Made by a program: the position numbers and the translations under genes. Shown in pieces: positions 1-7,697 of a stretch of DNA of 64,000 nt. Below the pieces are notes generated by a model. The model had not been told where the DNA came from. It made no database searches and worked only from the letters and a program-made list of their open reading frames with translations. Location: the NCBI GenBank assembly GCA_001898385.1, contig MKTT01000079.1:41909-105908 (forward strand), written 5' to 3'. The stretch comes from Planctomycetales bacterium 71-10. GTDB taxonomy: Bacteria; Planctomycetota; Planctomycetia; Isosphaerales; Isosphaeraceae. Every line of letters starts with the position of its first letter. The first letter of the stretch is position 1.

Positions 1-310
1 CCTGGGCGGCCGGCGGCACGCCGGGGGGCGCGACGGCGGGGGCGACGGGGGCGTCGCCCGGCGCGGAGGCCGTGGCGACCGGGGGGGCGCCGGCCGCGGG
101 CGCGGCGGGGGCGTCGCCCGCCGGGGCGGGGGCGGCGGCCGGGGCGGGGGGCGGCGGCAGCGACGGCTCGGACGGCGCGTCGCCGCCGTCGTCGGCCGCC
201 AGCTCGTCCGACGAGGGGTCGGGCACGTCGCCGCCCCCGCAGCCCGCCAGGCCGAGGGCCAGCGCCCCCGAAAGCCCGAGGCCGTACAGCCAGGTGTTCC
301 ACGGTCTCAT
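1..310 (-). CDS. Putative lipoprotein, N-terminal part (cut by window edge)
   Basis: Reading the minus strand from an ATG at 310, the first ~20 residues are a lipoprotein signal peptide: short basic start, hydrophobic stretch, and the lipobox L-A-G-C with the lipidated Cys at about residue 22. It is followed by Gly/Asp and then a long low-complexity Ala/Pro/Gly region, a typical flexible tether for a surface or periplasmic lipoprotein. The frame stays open to base 1, so the functional domain lies outside the window and no function can be given. The coding sense is supported by the clean signal peptide; the plus-strand frame over the same bases is low-complexity Ala/Gly and not convincing. Confidence 0.7.
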   Translation of the reverse strand, partial: MRPWNTWLYGLGLSGALALGLAGCGGGDVPDPSSDELAADDGGDAPSEPSLPPPPAPAAAPAPAGDAPAAPAAGAPPVATASAPGDAPVAPAVAPPGVPPAAQ

Positions 311-506
311 GGCGTCCCGCCCTCCGCTCGCGGCCCGCCCGGCCGGCGCCCGTCGCCGCCCGGTGGGCCGTCGCCAACCCTCATTATGGCCCCCGCCGCC
401 GCGGCGTGGAAGGGGCTGCCCGCGCGGCCTCGCGACGGCCCGATCGTTTCGTGATTTCGACATGTCCGCACGAGACCAGCCCTTGACCCGTCGGGCGGTC
501 CGCCAC

Positions 507-535
507 TTGCCCGCCCGCCGGGCGCGGGATAGACT
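507..535 (+). promoter_or_regulatory. Candidate sigma-70-type promoter of the response regulator
   Basis: TTGCCC (507-512), 17-bp spacer, TAGACT (530-535). The ATG of the response regulator is at 598, giving a leader of about 56 nt. Assigned by eye from hexamer similarity and spacing only. Confidence 0.4.
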
Positions 536-597
536 GGAGGCCCCGCCCTTGAACGCGGGATCGTGCGCAGCCTCGACCGAGCCGGGACACCATCGCC

Positions 598-1008
598 ATG
601 AATCCTCACCAGCGGACCATCCTCCTGGTCGACGACGATCACGAGATCGTCGAGTCGATGCGGACGATCCTTGAGAACCGCGGATATCGCATCCTCGTCG
701 CCCGAGACGGCAACTCCGGCCTGATGGTCGCCGAGCGCGAGAACCCCGACCTGCTGATCCTGGACATGATGATGCCCAAGAAGAGCGGCTTCCTCGTCCT
801 GGAGAAGCTGCGCAGCCGGCCCGGCGGGCTGATCCCCACCATCATGATCACCGGCAACGAGGGGAGCCGCCACCGCGCCTACGCCGAGATGCTGGGCGTG
901 CGCGACTACATCCGCAAGCCGTTCGCGATGGAGAAGCTCGTCCGCTCCATCGACAAGATCCTGGGCGTCGAGCCCCGCCACGCCGGCCGCATGGACGACG
1001 AGGCCTGA
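598..1008 (+). CDS. Single-domain response regulator (CheY-like receiver)
   Basis: A 136-residue protein that is essentially one receiver domain with no output domain. The expected residues are present: acidic cluster D12-D13-D14, phospho-acceptor D56 in LILDMMMP, switch Thr85 (MITG) and the conserved K107-P108 pair. In this family phosphorylation of the Asp changes the alpha4-beta5-alpha5 face to control a partner protein. No histidine kinase lies next to it; the only kinase in the window is the hybrid kinase at 52.3 kb, and pairing with it would be a guess. The gene stands alone, between a minus-strand lipoprotein gene and the minus-strand maf gene with which it converges. The start ATG gives a standard receiver N terminus. 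Confidence 0.92.
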   Translation: MNPHQRTILLVDDDHEIVESMRTILENRGYRILVARDGNSGLMVAERENPDLLILDMMMPKKSGFLVLEKLRSRPGGLIPTIMITGNEGSRHRAYAEMLGVRDYIRKPFAMEKLVRSIDKILGVEPRHAGRMDDEA

Positions 1009-1026
1009 CCCCGCCCCCGCCCCGAC

Positions 1027-1620
1027 CTACGGGGCGTCGAACCCCAGCCCCGCCAGGATCCCCGCCAGCGCCAGCAGGGGGAGCCCGGTGATCGCGGTGT
1101 GGTCGTCGGATTCGATCCGCTCGAACAGCGCGATCCCGCCTCGTTCCAGCTTGTAGCTCCCCGCGCAATCGACGGGGAGGTCCCGCGCGACGTACCGTTC
1201 GAGCGCCGCGCGGCCGAGCGGGCGCATGGCCAGGCGGGCGACGTCGGTGTGCTCGAACCGGCGGCCGGGCGCGACGACGACCATCGCGGTGATCAACTCA
1301 TGGGCCCGGCCCGACATCGCTTCGAGCTGGTCGGCGGCCCGCGCCGCGTCGCCGGGCTTGCCCAGGATGCGGCCGTCGAGCGAGACGAGCTGGTCGCAGC
1401 CGATCACGACGGCCGCCGGCTCGCGCGCGGCGACCGCGTCGGCCTTGCCCCGCGCCAGGGCCTCCGCCAACGCGCGCGGGCTCAGGCCGTTGCGCGGGAA
1501 CGCCTCCTCGTCGAACTCCGGCGCGACGCCGCGGAACGGCACGCCCAGCCGCTCCAGCAGGGCGCGGCGATAGGCCGAGGTGCTGGCCAGGATCAGATCG
1601 GGGGGCGACGCGGGTGCCAT
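1027..1620 (-). CDS. maf: Maf family nucleotide pyrophosphatase (YceF-like)
   Basis: 197 residues, usual length for Maf proteins. The N terminus carries the family signature (LASTSAYRRALLERLG) with the S-x-x-R-R substrate-binding motif, followed by the acidic EFDEEAF segment, the VIGCDQ motif with its catalytic Asp, and G-K-P. Maf proteins hydrolyse non-canonical or modified nucleoside triphosphates to monophosphates (house-cleaning). The S-A-Y-R-R and CDQ variants resemble the YceF subgroup, reported to act on 7-methyl-GTP; that substrate is inferred. The ATG at 1620 is preceded by GGAGAGGA about 7 nt upstream. It converges with the response regulator, leaving 18 bases between the two stops. 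Confidence 0.92.
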   Translation of the reverse strand: MAPASPPDLILASTSAYRRALLERLGVPFRGVAPEFDEEAFPRNGLSPRALAEALARGKADAVAAREPAAVVIGCDQLVSLDGRILGKPGDAARAADQLEAMSGRAHELITAMVVVAPGRRFEHTDVARLAMRPLGRAALERYVARDLPVDCAGSYKLERGGIALFERIESDDHTAITGLPLLALAGILAGLGFDAP

Positions 1621-1705
1621 CGTCGGGTCCTCTCCGGATCGCGACGCGGGATGGATTGGCGAATCATCCCGATCGTCGCGGAGTTTGGGACGGCCATCAT
1701 GACGG

Positions 1706-1752
1706 CCTTCCCCCCCCGTGGGGGAAGGTGGCCCGCAGGGCCGGATGAGGGG
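1706..1752 (+). repeat. REP-like double-hairpin element, copy 1
   Basis: A hairpin ccttcccc/ggggaagg (about 1706-1728), a second short palindrome gcccgcagggc (1731-1741), then ggatgaggggga. The same order of parts occurs in inverse orientation at 1832-1884, so the two copies form a large imperfect inverted repeat. Short palindromic elements of this construction are common intergenic repeats in high-GC bacteria. Confidence 0.6.
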
Positions 1753-1831
1753 GAGGACGCGCCGGACGGCCGTCGGGATCCCGAGCCGATCGAGCGGGCT
1801 TTCGGAGCCCGATGGTCCTCGTGCTTCGCGT

Positions 1832-1884
1832 CCCCCTCATCTGCCGCCTTCGGCGTCTGTCTTCCCCCGCGAGGGGGGAAGACC
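1832..1884 (-). repeat. REP-like double-hairpin element, copy 2 (inverted)
   Basis: Read on the minus strand: cttccccc/gggggaag hairpin, then a cgccgaaggcg palindrome, then gatgaggggga. It matches the architecture of copy 1 at 1706-1752 while the loop and second hairpin sequences differ but keep their pairing, as expected for compensatory change in a structured repeat. Confidence 0.6.
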
Positions 1885-1966
1885 GTTCGTGTCCGTGCCG
1901 CCTCCCAAATCCGGGACGGTCGTGTCGCGGGCGTGGCCCGGATTCCGACGACCGGGACGGGATGTC

Positions 1967-2776
1967 TCAGGCCGTCTGGGTCAGGAGCGCCTCGCGGAGC
2001 TTGTTCAGCACGCGGGTCTTCTCGTTGCTGACGGTCTTGGGGGCGACGCCCCAGGAGTCGGCGATCTCGGCCGGGGTGCGGCCCATCAGCGAATCCTGGA
2101 TGAGGCTGGCCTCGCGGGGGGTGAGCGAGCGGTCGATGACCTCGCGGAGGGCGTCCAGCCGGGCGCGGGATTCGGCGTCGTCGGGGGAGGCGGTCAGGTC
2201 GTCCAGCGGCTGATAGGTCCGCTCGCGCTGGACGCGCTTCTTGACCATGTCGACGGCGCGGAAGAAGTCCATGCCCTCGGCGGTCTCCCTGGAGAAGACC
2301 TCCTTGACGCCCCACCGGCCGACGTCGCCGAGCATGACGTCGAAGCGGCCCCGGCCGAGTTGTTGCAGGAGGGTGGCGTAGACCGCCTGGGAGGCGTCCT
2401 CGTAGCTCTGGGCCGAGAGGCCCGCCCGCTGCCATGATCGGACGAGGTAGCGGTCGAGCTGGTTCAGCCCCGAGGCCGCCGCCTCCGGGTCGACCGGGGC
2501 GATGACCGCGGGCTCGGCCCCCTGGAGGTCCGTCAGCAGGTCGTCCAGGCGTCCGGCCAGGAGCGCGGCGTCCCAGCTCTCGGCGGTGAGGCCGGGCGAG
2601 GGGGCCAGCGTCGGCGAGGCCGAAGGGGCCTCGATCAGCCCCTGGGCGTCGGTCGGGAAGGCCGCCAGCGCCGCGGCGTGCGCGGCCCCGGAGAGCAGGC
2701 GCAGGGCCTCCATCCCCTCCACGGCCGGCCGATACGACCGATGCGCCCGTCGTTCTCGCCCCGTTCCTCCCGCCAC
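1967..2776 (-). CDS. Sigma-70-like RNA polymerase sigma factor
   Basis: 269 residues. The last ~55 residues form a clear sigma region 4: LTPREASLIQ, then a helix-turn-helix (TPAEIADSWGVAPKTVSNEKTR). Residues ~105-190 resemble region 2: LVRSWQRAGLSAQSYEDASQ matches the planctomycete pattern in which the 'EDAxQ' motif marks region 2.2. The first ~100 residues are Ala/Pro-rich and not recognised. No anti-sigma gene is adjacent. The start is GTG at 2776, preceded by AGAGGAG at 8 nt, a better site than for the internal ATG at 2713. Related planctomycete sigma factors regulate unknown targets; ECF-like is the best guess. Confidence 0.75.
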   Translation of the reverse strand: MAGGTGRERRAHRSYRPAVEGMEALRLLSGAAHAAALAAFPTDAQGLIEAPSASPTLAPSPGLTAESWDAALLAGRLDDLLTDLQGAEPAVIAPVDPEAAASGLNQLDRYLVRSWQRAGLSAQSYEDASQAVYATLLQQLGRGRFDVMLGDVGRWGVKEVFSRETAEGMDFFRAVDMVKKRVQRERTYQPLDDLTASPDDAESRARLDALREVIDRSLTPREASLIQDSLMGRTPAEIADSWGVAPKTVSNEKTRVLNKLREALLTQTA

Positions 2777-2915
2777 GATCGCCGCTCCTCTTCCGTTGAG
2801 TCTCGGGACTTCCGGCCCTGGGACGTCCCTTCCTCAACACCATAGGCCGCCGACCTCCCGGATGGGATCGGTCGCCCGCGCTCAACTTACTCGAATCCCC
2901 GCACCCCTTCGAGGG

Positions 2916-2938
2916 CAATTCCTCTAGAGGGTCAATTG
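2916..2938. promoter_or_regulatory. Palindrome upstream of the sigma-like gene
   Basis: A perfect 10-bp palindrome cctctagagg (2921-2930) is framed by caatt (2916-2920) and aattg (2934-2938), making a near-symmetric dyad about 140 bp upstream of the GTG start. It is AT-richer than its surroundings. It could be an operator, but no regulator can be named. Confidence 0.3.
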
Positions 2939-3062
2939 CATGGTATGATGCTTGGGGTCGTTCGTCCAGAGCCCGGATGGAATACGTCGGGGGCGCGGGG
3001 ATTCTTACGGCGATGGCCGCCGGGGCGACGGTGGTGCGAATGGCGGGCCGATCGGCCCGGGC

Positions 3063-6000
3063 TCACGGATGGGCCGCGGCGGCCGGCGGGGGCGAGGCGG
3101 CCGGGGCTTTCGGCCCGGCCAGGTTGCGGCGGATGAAGTCGATCATCAGCCTGTTGTAGTGCGGGCTGTAGATCCCGTGGCGCGAGCCGGGGTAGATCAT
3201 CAGCTCGAAGTCCTTGTTCGCGGCCTGGAGGGCCTGGACGAGCCGCATGGTGTTGCGGACGGAGACGTTGTCGTCGACGGCCCCGTGGACGATCAGGAGC
3301 TTGCCGCGGAGGTCCTTCGCGGCCTCGACGACCGAGGAGCCCTTGTAGCCGTCGGGGTTGTCCTGGGGGAGCCCCATCAGGCGTTCGGTGTAGATGGAGT
3401 CGTAGTCGTGCCAGTCGGTGACGGGCGCGCCGGCGATGCCGCAGGCGAAGAGGTCGGAGTGGGTCATGGCGAACGCGGTCATGTAGCCGCCGTAGCTGTG
3501 GCCGGTCATGCCGATGCGATCGCCGTCGACGTAGGGCCGCTTCTTCAGCCAGGCGATGGCGTCCTTGATGTCCTCCAACTCCTGGAGCCCCAGCTTCTTG
3601 TAGCCGGTCCAGGCCGAGACGGCCCCCTTGCCGCTGGCGGGGCGGGGGTCGACGCGGAAGACGATGAAGCCTTCCGAGGCGAGCGCCTGGTCCCAGGCCC
3701 GGCCGCCCGACCAGGTGTCGGTGACGACGGGCGTGTGCGGGCCGCCGTAGGTGGTGAACCAGACGGGATGCTTGACGCTCGGGTCGAGGTCGAGGTCGGG
3801 GGGCAGGATGACCTCGCCTTCCAGCGTGAATCCGTCGCGGGCCGGGATCCGGACGCGCTCGCGGGGACCGAAGCGATGCTGCTTGATGCGGTGGACGGGG
3901 TTGGTGTCGACCGTCCGGACGGTTGAGCCGTCGACGTCCAGGAGCGTCGCGCGGGTCGGGGTGGCCAGGTCGGACCAGCTCGCGAGGAACAGCTTGCCGT
4001 CGGGCGACGGGTTCACCGTATAACTCCCGACCCCGGACGTGATCCGCTCGACGGGCCCGCCGGGCTTCACGCGGTAGAGTTGCGTGGCCATCGGCGCGTC
4101 CTTCGTCCCGAGGAACGTCGCCTCGCCGGTCTGGGCGTCGACGTGCTTGACGTCGCGGACCTCCCACTCGCCCTCGGTCAGCCGGCCTTTCGGCGCTCCG
4201 TCGGCGGCGTAGTGGTACAGGTGGGGCCAGCCGTCGCGCTCGCTGAGCCAGAGGAACGAGCCGTCGGCGAGGAAGTTCGGCTCCTTCGGCGAGGCGATCC
4301 ACGCGCCGGTCTTGTCGCGGAACAGGACGGCCGGCTTCGAGCCGTCGACGGGGACGGACAGCAGGTCGAGCCAGGTCTGGACGCGGTCCTGGACGCAGGC
4401 GAGGACGGCGGCGGAGTCGGGCTTCCAGAAGACGCCGCTGATCAGCGAGGCGTCGGCCGAGTAGCCCGAGAGGTCGGCCCACTGCACCGGCCCCCCCTCG
4501 GCCGCGACGATGCCGAGCCGCACCTTGGGGTTGGGGTCACCGGAGCGCGGGTAGCGGTTGACCTCCACCTGCCGCGGCGACTCCTCGTCGTGCAGCATGG
4601 TGAGCGTGGGGACCTGGGCGTCGTCGAACTCCAGGAAGGCGACCCGGCGCGAGTCCGGGCTCCACCAGTAGGCGGACCACGAGCGGTCGAAGATCTCCTC
4701 GAAGTAGACCCAGTCGGCCCGGCCGCGGCGGAGGTCGGTCGATCCGCCGGTCGTCAGGGCGCGGGGGGCGGGGCCTTCCAGGTCGACGACGTGCAGGTCG
4801 TAATCCTTCACGAACGCCACCCGCTTGCCGTCGGGGCTGAACCGCGGGTCGGTCTCGTCGGCCGGGTCGTTGGTCAGGCGCACGCCGCTGGAGCCGTCGA
4901 GGGCGACGTAGTACAGGTCGTGCTCGTGGTCGAAGAGGAGCCCCTTGCGGCCCGGGTCGGGCGTGCCGCCGCGGGGCAGCCGTCGCGCCAGCTCGTCGGC
5001 GGCCTTCTCGTCGATCGACGGGATCCGCTTCAGCGACTCCAGCAGCTTCTCCCGCGACGGGCCGAAGGGCTCGGAGCGGCCGGTGCGGGCCTCGACCTTG
5101 ACGGCGCCGTCCTCGGTGTTGCGGACCCAGTGGTCGGCGTCGATCCATTCCACGGCGACGGGCGAGCCCGAGAACCCCGGTCCTCGCATGCCGCCGGCGG
5201 CCTCGAAGGTGATCGGTTTCGGCGCGGTGGGGGCATTGGCCAGGTCCTCGGCGGCGGCGGTCAGGAGGGCCGTGGGCTTTGGCAGGCGGACGACGGGGAA
5301 GTCCTCGCCGGCCTTCGCCGGGACGATCCGCCACGTCGCCAGGCCGTCCTCCGAGCGCGGCTCCAGCAGGTACGCCGCCAGCGCGCCGAGAGGCTGCGCG
5401 TCCTTCACGACGAGCGAGCCGGCCGGCACGCGGCGGGACTCGGTGCGTCGGGTCGTCTTCAGCTCCACCACCTCCTGGCGGTCCCAGCCGCCGAGGACGG
5501 GCTTCACGACCTCGTCCACCTTGTCGACTTCCAGGTCCAGGTCGAGATCCTCGCGAAGCTCCTGGACGTCGATCCCGTGGCGCTGGAGCAGGGCGACGGC
5601 CTCGCGGCGGTCGGGCGGGAGGATGTAGGCGAAGGGGCGGTCGACGGACTCGACGGCTTCGAAGTCGACGAGCACCTGCGCGGGGTAGTCCTTGGGCTCG
5701 TCGGTGGCGACGCGGCGGCCGTCGACGTCCTTCTCGACGAAGCCCTGGATCGGCTCGGCGTCCTTGAGCGGCCGGGCCTCGCTGCGGAGGGCGACCTTGC
5801 GGGGCTCGGCGGGGGACTTGGCGACGGCGGCGTCGCGGGCGTCGTCCAGTAGCTTCCGGATCTCGTCCTTGTGAGATGCGGCGTATTTGAGGCATTCGCG
5901 GACGAAGTCGCGGGTGGCCAGCACGCGGGCCTTGTACGGGGCGTAGGCGTAGGCTTCCGACAGGATGCCGATCCGGTTCCGCAGGCCGACGTAATTGGTC

Positions 6001-6818
6001 CCGAACCGCCCGAGCGCGGGGAAGCTATCCCAGCGGGCGAAGTCGCCGCCGAACGTGCCGTAGTAGTAGGCTTGCAGGCCCGTCGCCTTCTCGAACTCCG
6101 TCGTCACGGACGGGAGCAGCTTGGTGCGGGCGTGATCGATCAGGCGGGCGTCGCCGGCCGGGTTGCGGGGGCCGTCGTAGGTGATGGTGTAGCGGTGGTG
6201 CGCGCCGTTGGTCGTGTGGGTGTCGATGAAGACGTGCGGATCCCAGGCGTTCAGGAACTTCACCAGCGCCCGCGTCTCCGGGGCTTCGAGCTTGATGAAG
6301 TCGCGGTTGAGGTCGAGGCCGCGGGCGTTGCCGCGCGTCCCCATGCCGTCCTCGGGGCCGACCTGGCCGGGGCGGTTGTCCTTGGACACGCGCTCGTTGC
6401 CGTCGGCGTTGTAGATGGGGGCGAAGGCGACGATGAGGTTCTTGAGCAGTTCGGGATGCGGCGCCGCGGCCAGCTCGCGGGCGAGCATGGGGAGGGCTTC
6501 CTTGCCGCAGACCTCGCCGCCGTGGATGTTGCCGATGGCCAGCACGACCAGCTTGCCCGAGCGGGCGGCCTCGGCGGGCGTCTTCACCGGGGGATCGGCG
6601 AAGATCAGCAGCGGCAGCTCGCGGCCCTCGGTCGTCTCGCCGAGCTTGGTGCAGATCGCGTTCGGCGACTTCTCGGCGATCTTCTTGCAGAGGGCGACGA
6701 CGTCCGCATGCCGCGCCGTGGCCTTGTAATCGGACGTCTCGGCGACCGTCGCCAGGTCGCCCGCTGGGACGGGGGCCTGGGTGACGAGCGCCAGCAGCAG
6801 GATCGACGAGAATGGCAT
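3063..6818 (-). CDS. Secreted M14 carboxypeptidase / S9 prolyl oligopeptidase fusion
   Basis: 1251 residues with a signal-peptide-like N terminus (residues 1-19). Residues ~30-320 are an M14 zinc carboxypeptidase: H99-x-x-E102 zinc motif, substrate-binding N171-R172 in GLDLNRDF, third zinc ligand H201 in DTHTTNG, and catalytic Glu288 in SEAY. The second half is a DPP IV-type S9 enzyme: a beta-propeller region (~residues 600-1000; DHEHDLYYVALDG, SPDGKRVAF, WWSPDSRRVAFLEFDD) and an alpha/beta-hydrolase domain with triad Ser1108 (GHSYGG), Asp1182 (HGAVDDN) and His1214 (SRHG). Both active sites look intact. The two classes would trim peptides from opposite ends. M14 and S9 enzymes are normally separate polypeptides. 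The ATG at 6818 has GAGGAA 9 nt upstream. Confidence 0.9.
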   Translation of the reverse strand: MPFSSILLLALVTQAPVPAGDLATVAETSDYKATARHADVVALCKKIAEKSPNAICTKLGETTEGRELPLLIFADPPVKTPAEAARSGKLVVLAIGNIHGGEVCGKEALPMLARELAAAPHPELLKNLIVAFAPIYNADGNERVSKDNRPGQVGPEDGMGTRGNARGLDLNRDFIKLEAPETRALVKFLNAWDPHVFIDTHTTNGAHHRYTITYDGPRNPAGDARLIDHARTKLLPSVTTEFEKATGLQAYYYGTFGGDFARWDSFPALGRFGTNYVGLRNRIGILSEAYAYAPYKARVLATRDFVRECLKYAASHKDEIRKLLDDARDAAVAKSPAEPRKVALRSEARPLKDAEPIQGFVEKDVDGRRVATDEPKDYPAQVLVDFEAVESVDRPFAYILPPDRREAVALLQRHGIDVQELREDLDLDLEVDKVDEVVKPVLGGWDRQEVVELKTTRRTESRRVPAGSLVVKDAQPLGALAAYLLEPRSEDGLATWRIVPAKAGEDFPVVRLPKPTALLTAAAEDLANAPTAPKPITFEAAGGMRGPGFSGSPVAVEWIDADHWVRNTEDGAVKVEARTGRSEPFGPSREKLLESLKRIPSIDEKAADELARRLPRGGTPDPGRKGLLFDHEHDLYYVALDGSSGVRLTNDPADETDPRFSPDGKRVAFVKDYDLHVVDLEGPAPRALTTGGSTDLRRGRADWVYFEEIFDRSWSAYWWSPDSRRVAFLEFDDAQVPTLTMLHDEESPRQVEVNRYPRSGDPNPKVRLGIVAAEGGPVQWADLSGYSADASLISGVFWKPDSAAVLACVQDRVQTWLDLLSVPVDGSKPAVLFRDKTGAWIASPKEPNFLADGSFLWLSERDGWPHLYHYAADGAPKGRLTEGEWEVRDVKHVDAQTGEATFLGTKDAPMATQLYRVKPGGPVERITSGVGSYTVNPSPDGKLFLASWSDLATPTRATLLDVDGSTVRTVDTNPVHRIKQHRFGPRERVRIPARDGFTLEGEVILPPDLDLDPSVKHPVWFTTYGGPHTPVVTDTWSGGRAWDQALASEGFIVFRVDPRPASGKGAVSAWTGYKKLGLQELEDIKDAIAWLKKRPYVDGDRIGMTGHSYGGYMTAFAMTHSDLFACGIAGAPVTDWHDYDSIYTERLMGLPQDNPDGYKGSSVVEAAKDLRGKLLIVHGAVDDNVSVRNTMRLVQALQAANKDFELMIYPGSRHGIYSPHYNRLMIDFIRRNLAGPKAPAASPPPAAAAHP

Positions 6819-7051
6819 CGCCGCGGATTCCTCGGAGCCTCTTCATGCCCCGCGCGGTCGGCGGGGCGGGATGGGACGGGTGGAGAGGATCTCCAGCCTA
6901 TCCCGGCGAGGAGGGACACGCGAGGGGGGAGAAGGTGATGCTACGGCTCCTCTCCCGGCTGGGAAAGGCCACAGACCTTGAGGGACGAATCCAGCCCCTC
7001 TTCGCAGCTCCGCAAGCTCTGCGACTATTTTCCTGCGATCATGTTATTAGG

Positions 7052-7474
7052 TTAGGGCCCGTCGAGGTCGTTCAACCAGACCTGTTCGGTCCAATCAGCC
7101 GGGTTCGACCACTTCTGGGATGGCCAGCCGTTGTGCGACCAGAAGACGACCTCGCCATCCGAGTTCATGCAATAGAAATCGGCGTTGTCCTCGCAGAAGG
7201 GCAGGAGATTGCGGGGGACCCCGAAATCATTCCAAGCCCTGTCAACGACCTTGAACAGATCGGTATGTGAGCCGGGGAGAGTGATCGTCACCGGTTCGAC
7301 GACACCACAGGCGACATCACTCGCTTTGAGGAGATAATGACGGAACGCGGCGGGGAAGGGGATTCCAAGCCGAAGCTCGGCCGCCTCGACTTCCTCCGCC
7401 GACGGTAAGCGCGTTGGGATGGGGACCGGTTCGTTCCTCGCTCTTAGTTCACGGATGACATCGTCGATGTCCAT
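7052..7474 (-). CDS. SMI1/KNR4 (SUKH) family protein
   Basis: 140 residues. It has the SUKH pattern: an acidic LPSAEEVEAAELRLGIPFPAAFRHYLL segment near residues 23-50, a central ITLPGSHTDLF region, LLPFCEDNADFYCMN (the usual 'dGD.y' strand) and a W-x-H-N/aspartate motif near the C terminus. SUKH proteins are often immunity proteins of contact-dependent or polymorphic toxins, but many stand alone with unknown role; no toxin gene is adjacent here. The gene uses more A/T-ending codons than its neighbours, which is a sign of recent transfer. It lies on the minus strand between the peptidase fusion and nitric oxide reductase. Confidence 0.8.
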   Translation of the reverse strand: MDIDDVIRELRARNEPVPIPTRLPSAEEVEAAELRLGIPFPAAFRHYLLKASDVACGVVEPVTITLPGSHTDLFKVVDRAWNDFGVPRNLLPFCEDNADFYCMNSDGEVVFWSHNGWPSQKWSNPADWTEQVWLNDLDGP

Positions 7475-7697
7475 GGTCGGGCCCGTGGATGACGGCAGGT
7501 GATGCCTGCATGCTCGTGGGGGGCTTAATAGTCCACTGGAGCACGCAGGCCGAAGGAGCCTAAAGGTTCCTTGTGTTCACCGTACCGATTCCATACGCGC
7601 CACACAAAGTCTTGTGCCCGACATGCGGCGGGCCGGGCCGCGTAATCACCTTTTCGCCGCCCCTGTTTCGCGGCCGGATTCAGTGAGGAGTTTCGCC

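Larger units (their letters stand above)
1621..1966. other. 346-bp intergenic region with paired hairpin repeats
   Basis: No gene is visible between the maf start (1620) and the sigma-like gene stop (1967). The region is dominated by two related double-hairpin repeats in opposite orientation, annotated separately at 1706-1752 and 1832-1884. Their placement downstream of the sigma-like gene suggests 3'-end or transcript-stability elements; that role is inferred. Confidence 0.6.

Noticed and set aside
72..674. Plus-strand frame over the lipoprotein region
   Set aside because: It is Gly/Ala-rich without features, whereas the minus-strand frame begins with a clear lipobox signal peptide. It also runs over the response regulator start.
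7525..7640. Possible transposase or toxin remnant next to the SUKH gene
   Set aside because: A short tail with atypical codons, but too short to identify and no terminal repeats or intact mobile element are visible; mentioned only as a finding, not annotated as a gene.
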